This document shows, piece by piece, positions 44,268 through 53,858 of a stretch of DNA of 64,000 nucleotides. Numbering within the stretch: position 1 is the stretch's first letter; each line of letters starts with the position of its first letter. The notes under the pieces are model-generated. The model worked only from the letters and a program-made list of their open reading frames with translations. It searched no databases and was not told the DNA's origin. A program made the translations under genes and the position numbers. Source of the DNA: Bog-159 sp963707465 (lineage in GTDB: Bacteria > Acidobacteriota > Terriglobia > Bryobacterales > Bryobacteraceae); contig CAVPQK010000013.1 in NCBI GenBank assembly GCA_963707465.1, positions 62,001-126,000 of the forward strand. Direction: 5' to 3'.

Positions 44268-45194
44268 CTACGGGTGCGCGGACGGAATGGTTGCCGTGCT
44301 GATGATCTTCTTCGCGAATGCGTTGAATCCGTTGCAGTCAGAAAATCCACCACCTCCGTTGAATCTACCAGGCTCAAATTGAATATTCCATGGGGCAAGA
44401 AAGGACTGGCATATAGGTTGGGAGATGATATCACCGAACCCGTTATCATAGACCAACTTTCCTTCAAGGCGTACAGTTTGCTTCCAATGCCGAATCGCTT
44501 CCCAGGAAGCAATGATGTTGTCTGGGAGCGCATACGTCCGCTCGATTCCGCCTTGGGTGCTGAGCACAGGCGCATTTATCGTGATCGTTTTTCCCTTCCA
44601 GAGTTCCGCCTCTTCCGGCAGTGTACGGCGAGATACCGTGAACGAAAACGTCAACCGCCTTACCGGAACGTGTCGCACTTCGTCGAAGATGCTTACGAGC
44701 AACCCCCTCAGGTCAAGATTGAATTGAAACTTGACAATAGCCCCTTGAGTGCCCACGAGTTGCTGTCTGGTAAGGATGTTCTGCCTTTGCATTTGCTCCA
44801 ACTGGGCCTGCATCGCTCTGGTTTGCGCAATAGCCTGACCAATCATATGCTGAGTCTGGCCAACAGTCAGGGACGTTATAAATGCCTGATCCTCCGCAGT
44901 CTTAGCGTTCCTGTCGGCCACTTTGAACAGGAGGTAAGAAACGAAACCGCTAACTATGCTTGCGACGAACAATCCAATCGTAAGGAAGACGATAGACTTG
45001 CTGGCTGTTGCTTGAGCGTGTTGGGCGTTAGCCTGCCGCGTTTCGGCGTCAAGCAGCTTTTGTTTATAGTCTTGCTCTTGGCGATCTTGTTCGGCTCGCT
45101 TACTTGTTTGTATCTCTTCCGAAGTTTTGATACGACCGGACGGATCTATTATTGGAGGTTCGTTTATGCGCTTGGGCTCTATGTCATCGGGCAC
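44268..45194 (-). CDS. IS1595 passenger: single-span membrane protein
   Basis: The protein has 308 residues. A charged coiled-coil N-terminus (SEEIQTSKRAEQDRQEQDYK) is followed by a membrane segment (SIVFLTIGLFVASIVSGFVS), a second Gln-rich coil (QTRAMQAQLEQMQRQNILTR) and a soluble C-terminal domain (from about 150, VKFQFNLDLRGLLVSIFDEV). I recognise no named family, though this coil/TM/sandwich layout recurs in uncharacterised bacterial proteins. It starts 4 bp after the 84-residue gene and lies wholly inside the IS. A long open frame on the other strand has a less protein-like composition and is rejected. Confidence 0.7.
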   Translation of the reverse strand: MPDDIEPKRINEPPIIDPSGRIKTSEEIQTSKRAEQDRQEQDYKQKLLDAETRQANAQHAQATASKSIVFLTIGLFVASIVSGFVSYLLFKVADRNAKTAEDQAFITSLTVGQTQHMIGQAIAQTRAMQAQLEQMQRQNILTRQQLVGTQGAIVKFQFNLDLRGLLVSIFDEVRHVPVRRLTFSFTVSRRTLPEEAELWKGKTITINAPVLSTQGGIERTYALPDNIIASWEAIRHWKQTVRLEGKLVYDNGFGDIISQPICQSFLAPWNIQFEPGRFNGGGGFSDCNGFNAFAKKIISTATIPSAHP

Positions 45195-45198
45195 GGTC

Positions 45199-45453
45199 TT
45201 ATGTGGTTAATGGCGTCTTGGGTTTATTGCGTGCTTTACGCCCAGGCGCATTCGGATTCCCGGCCCGTGGTGAACGTTTCTTCGCTCTCCGCACCTTCCG
45301 ATCTAGCGCGGACTTCGGCACGGCTAAGAGCCGCCTCATGACGGTCTTGAAGTGCGCAAACTCCGGTTGCGCTTCAAACTCTTCTGCGGTAAGGGGGGGA
45401 CGGATCTCTTCCCCCGCCCCTGTCTCTTCCATGGGTATCGGCCCGTCAGCCAT
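45199..45453 (-). CDS. IS1595 passenger: small basic protein
   Basis: The protein has 84 residues, with an acidic start (MADGPIPMEETGAGEEIRPP) and a basic end (RKVRRAKKRSPRAGNPN). The middle, HFKTVMRRLLAVPKSALDRK, matches in style the small proteins often found beside transposases and in host loci. Its start overlaps the transposase stop by 8 bp, so it is translationally coupled. A regulatory or accessory role in transposition is possible but unproven. Confidence 0.7.
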   Translation of the reverse strand: MADGPIPMEETGAGEEIRPPLTAEEFEAQPEFAHFKTVMRRLLAVPKSALDRKVRRAKKRSPRAGNPNAPGRKARNKPKTPLTT

Positions 45454-46393
45454 GAGCGGTAACTCCTTCCATCTTGCCGGTCAGTTGCTTGTAGGTAACA
45501 CGGCGTCCGACGATCTGTTTCATGACCGCACAGAAGCGTTCCGCATCCGTAAAGGAACGGAAGTTATACCGGAAACTCTGTTCATCCAAGTAACGGAACA
45601 GATGGAACGGCTCGACACTGATGTAAGTCCCGTGCAAGCCACGTTTCAAGAGACTCCAGAAGTTCTCCATCGTGTTCGTGTGGACGTTGCCATTCACGTA
45701 CTCTACGGCGTGATCTATAACCGCGTGCTGGTATTCGTTTTCCAGACCGTCATACGATTTCAGTTCGTCACTGAAGATAGCGGAGCCAGCTTCGACGCGC
45801 TCCCGGATGGTCGCTTGCAATTCCTTCTTTGAACGGCTGGCGACGTGGCCAGTGACAACCTTTCCGCCGCGCTCGACCATGCCGAATACGATCTCTTTGT
45901 CTTTGCCGCCCGTGCCCGTGATCTTCTCGGCCCGTTTCGCTTTGTGCATATTGCGGGCCTTGCCGCCGATGAAGGTTTCGTCCACTTCGACTTCCCCGCC
46001 CAGCTTATTGAAGTTGCCGTCCTGCATCGCAAGGCGAATCCGGTGCAGCATGAACCATGCGGTCTTTTGAGTGACACCCAGACCGCGATGGACTTCGTAA
46101 CTGCTGATACCGTTTTTGCAGTTGATAAGCAGCCACGCGGTAGGGAGCCACTTTTCCAAGGGGAGCGGGGAGTCTTCAAAGATGGTCCCGGTCTTGAGGG
46201 AGAAACGGGGCTGCGGGTGATTCCCGTAGCACTTCCATACGCGGGCCTTCGCCAGCCACGTTACACGCTCGGAACCGCAATGCGGGCATTTCACCACGCC
46301 GTCAGGCCAGCGCAACTCCATCATGAACTGGCGGCAATGCTCGAAATCGGCGAAGTACAGAATCGCGTCCCGGAGGGTTGTTTTGCTGTCCAT
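45446..46393 (-). CDS. IS1595-family transposase
   Basis: The protein has 315 residues. An N-terminal zinc ribbon (VKCPHCGSERVTWLAKARVW ... CYGN) is typical of the family, followed by FSLKTGTIFEDSPLPLEKW. The ISXO2-type catalytic core reads VEVDETFIGGKARNMHK (first Asp), AIFSDELKSYDGLE (second Asp) and NTMENFWSLLKRGLHGTYIS (Asn/Glu). It appears full length and intact. Confidence 0.95.
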   Translation of the reverse strand: MDSKTTLRDAILYFADFEHCRQFMMELRWPDGVVKCPHCGSERVTWLAKARVWKCYGNHPQPRFSLKTGTIFEDSPLPLEKWLPTAWLLINCKNGISSYEVHRGLGVTQKTAWFMLHRIRLAMQDGNFNKLGGEVEVDETFIGGKARNMHKAKRAEKITGTGGKDKEIVFGMVERGGKVVTGHVASRSKKELQATIRERVEAGSAIFSDELKSYDGLENEYQHAVIDHAVEYVNGNVHTNTMENFWSLLKRGLHGTYISVEPFHLFRYLDEQSFRYNFRSFTDAERFCAVMKQIVGRRVTYKQLTGKMEGVTAHG

Positions 46394-46441
46394 GATTAAA
46401 TTCTACCCCAGATCGCGTGGTATGTCAAATATATTATTGCC

Positions 46442-46449
46442 GTTTTTTG
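46442..46449. repeat. Target site duplication, right copy (IS1595)
   Basis: GTTTTTTG, matching 44192-44199. Confidence 0.95.
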
Positions 46450-46885
46450 GCCGGCTGCGCCGTTCTTTCTCTTCATGCACGGTAAAGACGTGACATTCCC
46501 GAAGGGCACTGAGATCACCGCCTATGTGGACGGCGAGATCAACCTGGAACGGGACAGATTCGTGGCGGGAGGTGCGCCGCTACCGGCGGGGGCCTCGGAA
46601 ACCTCGCGTGTTCGGTCAACTGCGGCAACTTCAAATCCGTCGCCGCCGGTGCCTGCCGGAACACCAGGAGGCTTGATCGATATAGCGTTCACTTCGAACC
46701 CTCCAGGCGCACTGGTCAGCATGTACGGCTCATCCCTCGGACGGACGCCTTTCACAACGAGGCTGGCACCCGGAACGAACAAAGCCATGTTCTCAGCCGA
46801 CGGCTATCATGACCTGACCCAAAGCATATCCGTGGGGCCAGGAAATTCGACCATCGTGAATGCCACATTCGAGTTGAAGCGGTGA

Positions 46886-47252
46886 TGCAAGGCCACTGAA
46901 CGACGCATCGGCGTCGCGTGGAGTGGCTTGCCGACTGCACGCCCTCCGGGGCTCTGAATTCGTCTTACCCCTTGGCTACACCCCTGCGGGTTTTTTTAAA
47001 AAAATCACCGCACCATCCAGTTGACGTCGACGAGCGCCCATTGCGCCGACGCGCCGCCCGTGCGTCTGTCGCGCCGGGTGTTCGCCTTCGGCGCGCGAAG
47101 TCCGCGGCTCGACACCGGGCCAACCTCCGAATTCGTCAGCGCTCTGGAACTACCGCCAACCGCGGAGTTGCCGACGAGAAATAACCGAGGAATCCCAGGC
47201 ACCCCAGCCCCGTCGCCAGAGTCCAAGGCGCTACGGCATGCATCTCGTAGGC
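46886..47252. other. Intergenic region with weak hairpin and degenerate GC-rich repeat
   Basis: No gene is supported in these 367 bp. ACCCCTGCGGGT plus seven T and seven A (46980-47004) is a weak two-way terminator candidate after the PEGA remnant. Positions 47030-47120 hold a degenerate copy of the GC-rich repeat (GCGCGCGAAGTCCGCGGCTC). Confidence 0.4.
47030..47120. repeat. GC-rich degenerate repeat, copy A
   Basis: CGCGCCGGGTGTTCGCCTTC and GCGCGCGAAGTCCGCGG match the core of the units at 55930-56430, 47915 and 61690. It is truncated on the right. Confidence 0.45.
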
Positions 47253-47807
47253 ATGGCAAGCTTGACGGAATTCAGCCTGGCCGAGACCATCGCAGTTCTC
47301 AACCGCACTCCCGCGACCCTAAATGCGCTATTGCGCGGGCTACCCGACGTCTGGGTGCGCTGCAACGAAGGAAAAGATACTTGGAGAGCGTACGAGATCC
47401 TGGGCCACTTGATCTTCGGGGAGCGCACCGATTGGATGCCGCGGTTGCGGATCATCCTGGAGCACGGCGAAATGCGGCCATTCGATCCGTTTGACCGCTT
47501 TGCGCAGTTGAAAGAGAGTCAAGACAAGCCGCTGGAGCAACTCTTGGACGATTTCGCGCGCCTGCGAAGAGAGAACCTAGCTGCGCTGGAGGCACTCGAT
47601 TTACGGCGCGAAGACTTGGCCCGGCGAGGAAGGCACCCAGCGCTGGGCGTGGTCACGCTATCGGAACTTCTGGCGACATGGGCCGTCCACGACCTCACTC
47701 ATGCGCATCAGCTATCCCGAGTGATGGCGAATCATTATCGTGATGCAGTCGGTCCGTGGAGTGCCTACCTGGGCGTGCTGCAATGCACCGGTCATAGCGT
47801 TCCGTAG
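47253..47807 (+). CDS. DinB-family protein
   Basis: The protein has 184 residues from ATG at 47253; ATG at 47238 adds five residues. A DinB four-helix bundle: SLAETIAVLNRTPATLNALL, LGHLIFGERTDWMPRL (first metal His) and WAVHDLTHAHQLSRVMANHY (the other His residues). Many members bind a divalent metal and act as thiol transferases or have no known substrate. The close of the protein (VGPWSAYLGVLQCTGH) is characteristic of one common acidobacterial subgroup. Confidence 0.85.
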   Translation: MASLTEFSLAETIAVLNRTPATLNALLRGLPDVWVRCNEGKDTWRAYEILGHLIFGERTDWMPRLRIILEHGEMRPFDPFDRFAQLKESQDKPLEQLLDDFARLRRENLAALEALDLRREDLARRGRHPALGVVTLSELLATWAVHDLTHAHQLSRVMANHYRDAVGPWSAYLGVLQCTGHSVP

Positions 47808-48735
47808 GCAGCCGAGCTTCTTTATCCCTCGCGTTCATATAGGTTCCGTCTTTTACCCCCATAGAGCTGGTCGCACTCGGAAGCAGCCCGGAAGTCTCTG
47901 ACTTCCGAGTTCCCGTGCCTTCGCGCCCGTCGCGCGATTGCGCCGGGTGATCGAATCCAGATGCGCGTCGTCCGCGGCGGCGGGTTGCCTTAACGCGCTT
48001 CGCACCGCCCGATGCCCGGCGGTCCGTTCTGGCGCCAGTGATCGTGCCGTCATGCCAGTGGCCAACGACGAGCCCCAACCCCGACGCCTCCACCCGCGAG
48101 CGCTCGACCAAGTCGGAAGAATCAGCGGCATCCAAGAAAAGCCAGTGGCGGGATGCCCGGCTCCCAGGGACTTCATTGCCTTGGCAGCATGCTCCAAGCC
48201 TCTTTGAGCCCACGTGCGCGTTGATTTACCAACGCCTCGCTGAGACGTTCACGCTCAACATCCGCGGCGCGGTTCTGCAGCTCTTGCATGTCCGCTGCCT
48301 CATCCTCCTTGGATACACGAACGTCAATGATTAAAAGAGGGTTCGCACGTGTCGTAAGCTAATGTGCTGGCCACTGAGGCAGCTAATCGTGTGATCGGGA
48401 TCAGCTATGGTGGCAAAAACGAAGAATTCTGGAGGGGGAGGGTCCAAGAGCGGGGAGGCTAAGGGGGCGGGATTTTTCAACCGGCATTATGGGGATTCTT
48501 GCACCGGCACTGACATCCCTCGAGGTTGCCGCGCGGATGCCCAATTGTGGATGCCCTATTGTGGAACCCAGAACTCGCGCCGGGTATGATATACTGCCGG
48601 GAACCGGGCTCTGATGCGGCAATCCCTCAGACCGCGGTTGCTGATTACTGTCTTGGCAGTGTCCCTGTTTCGCGGCGCATTACGCGTATAGTGTCAGACA
48701 CTCTCCGGCGGCCGGGGCTTGTTGGAGGATCTTGT
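47808..48735. other. 928-bp region without an intact gene
   Basis: It holds a 9-bp perfect hairpin, ACTCGGAAG/CTTCCGAGT (47875-47910), and a GC-rich repeat (47915-48055). On the minus strand there are short protein-like scraps in different frames, such as DVRVSKEDEAADMQELQNRA (about 48200-48330) and WLFLDAADSSDLVERSRVEA (48050-48120), which look like a decayed gene. The motif GGAGGGTCCAAGAGCGGG (about 48437-48454) recurs at 62297. I see no full gene. Confidence 0.4.
47915..48055. repeat. GC-rich degenerate repeat, copy B
   Basis: CGCGCGATTGCGCCGGGTGA, then CGTCCGCGGCGGCGGGTTGC and TTAACGCGCTTCGC followed by CGATGCCCGGCGGTCCG. The order and spacing match the units at 56080-56400. Confidence 0.5.
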
Positions 48736-51279
48736 ATGCCCAAACGTCGTGCCGTGCTCACCCTTCTTGGATTGCCGCTGCTGTTCTGCCACGCGGCCAT
48801 GGCTATCACCTATTCGGACCAGACTGTCACCAACCAGGCGCCGCCGGCTACCGGATGTGTCGTGCCGCCCTCGGTGACGTCCTTTCTTACTACGGTCGGG
48901 CCGCTGACGTCCGTGCCGGTTCCGGTCTACCTTTACTTCGATGCAACCGTCAATACCAGCGATGCCCTGAGTAACGATTGGCTCGCGCCCGACGGCAGCA
49001 CCGTGACCGGCGACACCTGGGGCTCGGGCTCGGGCGACTTTTGCTTCACGGGTGCCAGCTTGAACATCGCCAGCCTTCCCCCGAGCCGGTTTTCGCCTGG
49101 CAAGCCCGCGTGTACGACAACGGGAGCCTGCTCTTTTCTGTCCCGTTCAGTGTCAGCGACCCGCGCAGCGAGAGTTTCGTCTACTACTTCCCACATCTGG
49201 CCTTCGGCGGCGGATTTCAGACCACGCTCACCTATGTGAACTACGCGCCGCAGGCGGTTACGTGTCAGACCACGTTCTACTCCGATTCCGGCGGATCGCT
49301 GCAGGTGCCCTTCGCCGCCGGCCCGGTCTCCGCGCGGACAGACAACCTGGCGGCCGGCGCCGATGTCCACGTCGAAACCACCGCCGGCGCTACCGACCAA
49401 CTGCTTGCCGGCTGGGCTCAGGCGCAATGCACCGGACCCGTCAAGGCGAGCTTGCTGTTTCGCGTGTACAACGGAAGCGTGGCCCAAGGCGAGGCCGGCG
49501 TGAATGCCACCACCGTTCCCGCCACCGAGTTTGTTACATTCGCCCAAACCCAAACAGGGATCGCCTATGCCAATCCTTCCACCGTGCCCGCCACCGTCAC
49601 AGTCGCCGCCCTGGATTCTACCGGAAACGCGCTGGGCCAGACCGCTTTTACCCTTCAGCCGAACGCTCATGGGCAAGCTAACGTCGGTCCGCTCCTCAAC
49701 CTGAGCAGTTTCACGGGGTCGGTGCAGATCGCCTCCACCGCTCCCATTGTGAGCCTGTCGCTGAACGCCGAGGACTTCCCGGTGTTCTCATCCTTGCCCC
49801 CTGGCGACTTGCCTGCCGGAACTCCCCTGGCAACGGGGAAGGGCGGCGGCGGTCCCACCCCAAACACGTTGACAATGACGTCCAGCGAAACAGTGGGAGC
49901 GCTCATTACCGATACCCAGGGCAACACGAGTTTCTGTTCCATTCCCACACCCAAGGTTGCGTTCCAAACCACCGATACGAGCGCAGGTGTTTGGTTCATG
50001 TTCAACAGCGCCCAGCCGGGCGACGTGCTCCTGGTGAACTGGATCCATCCATCCGGCGCAATCGATTCGTATCAGCCCACAACCACCCTGGCCCAGGGTG
50101 GCGATGGCTGCTACGCGTGGTTTCTCGGCATCCAAGGGAGCCCTGCCGCCTCGGACCCGGGAGCCTGGCAGGTGAAGGTGCTGGTGAATGGCGCCACTGC
50201 TTTTGCGTTGCCGTTCTTTGTCGGTCCCATTACTCCACCCGAACCGCCCGCGATTGCGTCTCTATCTTCCACCTCCGTAGCGCCCTTGAACCCGCTATAC
50301 ATTAAGACGGCCGGCCTGAACACGTCGGCTCCCGTGCAAGTCACGTTCTCCAACAGCATAGGTTACAGCGTGACTCAGGGCGCGATCCGCGTCTTATCCG
50401 ATGGCACAGTCGTGGCGGCCGTGCCGATTTACGCCGATGCAAAAGGCACGACTTCCGCGGCCAGCCTGTCTCTCACTATCTCGCAGGGGGCTTACTCCAG
50501 CCCTCCCGTCACCGTGAATGTGCAGGACCTTCCATCTGTCGCGTCTTACGGGACCAATCCGGGCGATATCAGCCGTGCGTTTATGAACTACCAAGCCATG
50601 GCGCTGGCCCAGCGAATCAACGAACTCCAGGCTCTCGCCGCCCTGCCCGGAAACACTGTCGACGTTTCCCAGCAGGTCTCGAACTTTCAAACCATGCTCC
50701 TCAACATAATCAGCGCGAGGAATGACGTGGACCGGGTCTCCGCCGACAACACAACGGTGATCAATGGAGGAAACCTTGCCGACAGGACCCCGATTCTGTT
50801 CAACGCGGGTTTCCTAGACGCCATGGATCGGGTCCTGGGCGCGTATCTGACCCAGTTGTTGCCTTACATGCAGAATCCGCCGCCCGGCTTACCGGCGGCG
50901 CTAAGCCGAAAGCACCTGCGGCGCAGCCCTATCGCTGGCATTTTCTGGAATGGCCGGTTGCGGGCGCGAGGAGTTCCACCCCAGAACCGTAGGACCGTGG
51001 GAAACCGGTCTAGCCGGCCGCTTCTCAGCTCGCCGTTTAGTTCTGTCAAGAGCTTTATGGGCTGGCTGACCACCGCGACCAATGAAGCAGGCGCGGCCGC
51101 GACGTATCAGGCATGGGTAGCCAGCGGCGAGGCGCCCCCGGGGATGGAGCCCGACCAGAATCTGCTGGATGCCGTTTCGGCGGTTGCGGGAGGCATGTCG
51201 GGCGTGCTGGGATTCTATTCGCAAACGCTGGAAGGGCCGAAAGCGTACCCCGCGGCGGCGGCGTCCGCCTTGCTGGGCG

Positions 51280-51285
51280 CGATAT
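51280..51285. repeat. Target site duplication, left copy (IS21)
   Basis: CGATAT, repeated at 54182-54187 directly after the element. IS21 elements make 4-8 bp duplications. Confidence 0.9.
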
Positions 51286-51518
51286 TGTGGATTCCGGACG
51301 ATGGCGATCAGGATTCCGAAACGATGTCGATCAAGATTACGAAGTGATGCCGATCACGATTCCGACGCGATGCCGATCACAAATCGCGACCGCTTCGGAA
51401 TGGTGATCGACATGTCGTAACGGTTTTATTAAGAAACCTTAAACGCGCTGGGCAAGTGGCGCGGCAAAAGCCCTTCACTGGAAGTGGAGGTAGTCTATTG
51501 CCGCAAGAAAGGCTCAGT

Positions 51519-53075
51519 ATGCGGAAGTTCAAGGAAGTTCTCCGGCTCCATTCCATGGGGCTCAAACAACGGCAGATCGCGGGTAGCTGCGCGATTGCGC
51601 AAAGCACTGTCCATGAGTACCTGAAGGCTGCGGCGCAGGCTGGCGTGAGTTGGCCGCTGCCCGCTGAATGGAATGAGCAGCAGTTAGAAGAGGCTCTTTC
51701 CAGGAAGCCTCGTCCTGGCGCGCCGGCCCGCCAAGCCGCCCTGCCGGACTTCCCCGCCATCCGCAAACAACTGCAAACCCACCGCAACCTCACCCTGCAA
51801 CTGCTGTGGGAGGAGTATCGCGAAGGGAATGCGGCGGACGGGTACAGCTACAGCCGGTTCTGCGAGTTGTATCACGGCTGGGCGCGTAGGCTCGATGTGG
51901 TCTTGCGGCACGACCACCGCGCGGGCGAAAAGATGTTTGTGGACTATGCCGGCGCCAAAATCCCGATGCACGACCGGCAGACTGGCGAGGTCGTTTACCA
52001 GGCTGCGATCTTCGTTGCCGTTCTCGGCGCGAGCAGCTACACGTTTGCCGAAGCCACCCAAAGCCAGGAACTGTCCTGCTGGATTGGCTCCCACGTGCGC
52101 GCCCTGGAGTTCCTGGGTGGCGTACCCGAAGCCGTCATCCCGGACAACGTCAAGACTGGGGTGAAGCATCCCTGCCGCTACGAGCCGGATTTAAATCCAA
52201 CCTATCGCGAGATGGCCGAACACTATGGGTTGGCCGTTCTTCCGGCGCGTCCCTACAAGCCCAGAGATAAGGCGAAGGTCGAGGCCGGCGTGCAAATAGC
52301 CCAGCGCTGGATTGTAGCGGCGCTGCGTCACACCAAGTTCTTCGCGCTGGCAGACCTCAACGAAGCCATCGCGCCGTTGCTGGATCGATTGAACCGACGG
52401 CCTTTCCGCAAACGCCGGGATGCCTGCCGAGCCAGCCTGTTCGAACAACTGGACCAGCCCGCCTTGCGGCCCTTGCCCGTGGAACGCTACATCCTGGCTC
52501 AGTGGAAGAAGGTCCGTCCGAACATCGACTATCACGTCGAGATCGAGCGACATTATTACAGCGTTCCGTATCAGCTGGTAGGCGAGGAACTGGAAGCGCG
52601 CTACACGGCGGCCACTGTCGAGATCTTCTATCATGGCGTGCGCGTCGCCTCCCATCGCCGCGGGTTGGTGGCCCATGCGGCGACCACGCTTCACGACCAT
52701 CGTCCCAAGAGCCATCAAGCCCACTTGGAGTGGACGCCGTCGCGGCTGATCCACTGGGCGGCGAACGTAGGCCCGGCGACCGCGGAACTGGTGCGGATCA
52801 TCCTGGAGAGCAAGCCGCATCCGGAGATGGGGTACCGCGCTTGCCTGGGCATCATGGGCTTGGCCAAGACTTATACCGCGGTACGCCTGGAGGCGGCCAG
52901 CCAACGCGCCCTGCTGCTGCACGCGCATTCCTACCAGAGCCTGAAATCGATTCTAAAGCGCTCGCTCGACCGGCAAACCGAACTCGAACTGGAAGTCGAA
53001 AAGCCGGGCCCCAAGCACGACAACATTCGCGGCGCCACGTATTACGATCCGCCGCCTAGTTCGTTGTTGCAGTAA
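51519..53075 (+). CDS. istA: IS21-family transposase IstA
   Basis: The protein has 518 residues from ATG at 51519 (MRKFKEVLRLHSMGLKQRQI), the conserved IstA start; longer in-frame starts exist. An N-terminal HTH (GLKQRQIAGSCAIAQSTVHE) is followed by an rve-type DDE core: MFVDYAGAKIPM, PEAVIPDNVKTGV and RDKAKVEAGVQIAQRW. A C-terminal beta domain follows (VEIERHYYSVPYQLVGEELE). It is intact. Confidence 0.93.
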   Translation: MRKFKEVLRLHSMGLKQRQIAGSCAIAQSTVHEYLKAAAQAGVSWPLPAEWNEQQLEEALSRKPRPGAPARQAALPDFPAIRKQLQTHRNLTLQLLWEEYREGNAADGYSYSRFCELYHGWARRLDVVLRHDHRAGEKMFVDYAGAKIPMHDRQTGEVVYQAAIFVAVLGASSYTFAEATQSQELSCWIGSHVRALEFLGGVPEAVIPDNVKTGVKHPCRYEPDLNPTYREMAEHYGLAVLPARPYKPRDKAKVEAGVQIAQRWIVAALRHTKFFALADLNEAIAPLLDRLNRRPFRKRRDACRASLFEQLDQPALRPLPVERYILAQWKKVRPNIDYHVEIERHYYSVPYQLVGEELEARYTAATVEIFYHGVRVASHRRGLVAHAATTLHDHRPKSHQAHLEWTPSRLIHWAANVGPATAELVRIILESKPHPEMGYRACLGIMGLAKTYTAVRLEAASQRALLLHAHSYQSLKSILKRSLDRQTELELEVEKPGPKHDNIRGATYYDPPPSSLLQ

Positions 53076-53102
53076 AGCAATCACCCCAACCAGGAGATCA
53101 AC

Positions 53103-53858
53103 ATGTTGAATCAACCGACGATGGAGAGACTGCAGGCCATGAAGTTGCACGGCATGGCCCAAGCCTTCCGTGAACAATATGAGAACGCCGATTCCAGCCA
53201 GTTGAGCTTCGAAGAGCGGTTCGGCTTGCTGGTGGACTGCCAGTGGACTTGGAAGGAGAACCGCGCTTTGACCCGACGGCTGCAGTTGGCCAAGTTCAAG
53301 GAGCGTGGCTTGATCGAGGACATCGACTACCAGCATCCCCGCGGCTTGGACCGCCGGCTCATGCGCACGCTGGCCTCCAGCGATTGGGTCCGGCAGCATC
53401 AGAACCTGCTGCTAATCGGCCCGACTGGAATCGGCAAAAGCTGGCTGGCCTGCGCACTGGCCCATAAGGCTTGCCGCGATGGATTCTTTGCTGTCCATAA
53501 AAGAATGGCGGAACTGTTCCGCGACTTGGCCGTGGCCCGCGCCGATGGCAGCATTGGTTCGGTGCTAGCGAAACTGGCGCGCACCGATGTGCTGGTACTC
53601 GACGACTTCGCCATGGCGCCGATGAAGGACAGTGAGCGGCGCGACTTTTTGGAAATCTGCGATGACCGCTATCAACGCCGTTCGACGGTTCTCACCAGCC
53701 AGGTGCCTGTGGCGCATTGGCATGAACAGATCGGCGATCCCAGCATTGCCGACAGCATCATGGACCGCCTGGTGCACAACGCGCACCGCATGGACCTCGA
53801 CGGAGAATCGATCCGCAAGAAGCGCGGCCGCAAACCGGCCGAGGAGGATGGCAAGTGA
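53103..53858 (+). CDS. istB: IS21-family helper ATPase IstB
   Basis: The protein has 251 residues. A DnaC-like AAA+ ATPase: Walker A LLLIGPTGIGKSWLACALA, Walker B TDVLVLDDFAMAP, and sensor-1-like TVLTSQVPVAHWHEQIG. The N-terminal helical part (MERLQAMKLHGMAQAFREQY) is family-typical. It lies 27 bp after istA and controls target choice and transposase assembly. It appears intact. Confidence 0.95.
   Translation: MLNQPTMERLQAMKLHGMAQAFREQYENADSSQLSFEERFGLLVDCQWTWKENRALTRRLQLAKFKERGLIEDIDYQHPRGLDRRLMRTLASSDWVRQHQNLLLIGPTGIGKSWLACALAHKACRDGFFAVHKRMAELFRDLAVARADGSIGSVLAKLARTDVLVLDDFAMAPMKDSERRDFLEICDDRYQRRSTVLTSQVPVAHWHEQIGDPSIADSIMDRLVHNAHRMDLDGESIRKKRGRKPAEEDGK

Larger units (their letters stand above)
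44200..46441 (-). mobile_element. IS1595-family insertion sequence with passenger genes, 2242 bp
   Basis: Ends were set from the target duplication and the imperfect terminal inverted repeats: GGCGACAATATACTTGCC on the left and GGCAATAATATATTTGAC on the right (as reverse complement), with 19 of the first 24 positions matching. It holds three leftward genes: the transposase (45446-46393), an 84-residue protein (45199-45453) and a 308-residue membrane protein (44268-45194). G+C is visibly lower than the surrounding DNA. It interrupts the PEGA gene. Confidence 0.93.
43988..46885 (+). pseudogene. PEGA-domain protein gene, 5'-truncated and split by the IS1595 element
   Basis: The left part (43988-44199) encodes IDYVRLVNGEKVALRAVKAG and GGGHTGAMTGAMVATAVVFW. 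The right part (46450-46885) encodes PAAPFFLFMHGKDVTFPKGT, a Ser/Pro linker and a PEGA domain (SNPPGALVSMYGSSLGRTPF ... STIVNATFELK). Removing the element and one 8-bp target copy joins them in frame at TGG-CCG (W-P) to give 215 codons. An in-frame TGA lies six bases before the ATG, so the usual N-terminal part of such proteins is already missing. The gene therefore was probably partly decayed before or after the insertion. PEGA proteins are usually envelope surface proteins. Confidence 0.9.

Noticed and set aside
44238..45341. Plus-strand open frame of 367 codons opposite the IS passenger gene
   Set aside because: Its composition is irregular, and the minus-strand frame has a clear membrane segment, coiled coils and operon spacing.
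47695..48213. Minus-strand open frame of 172 codons after the DinB gene
   Set aside because: It overlaps the DinB end and the GC repeat. Only short protein-like scraps appear, in different frames, so it is described as a decayed gap.
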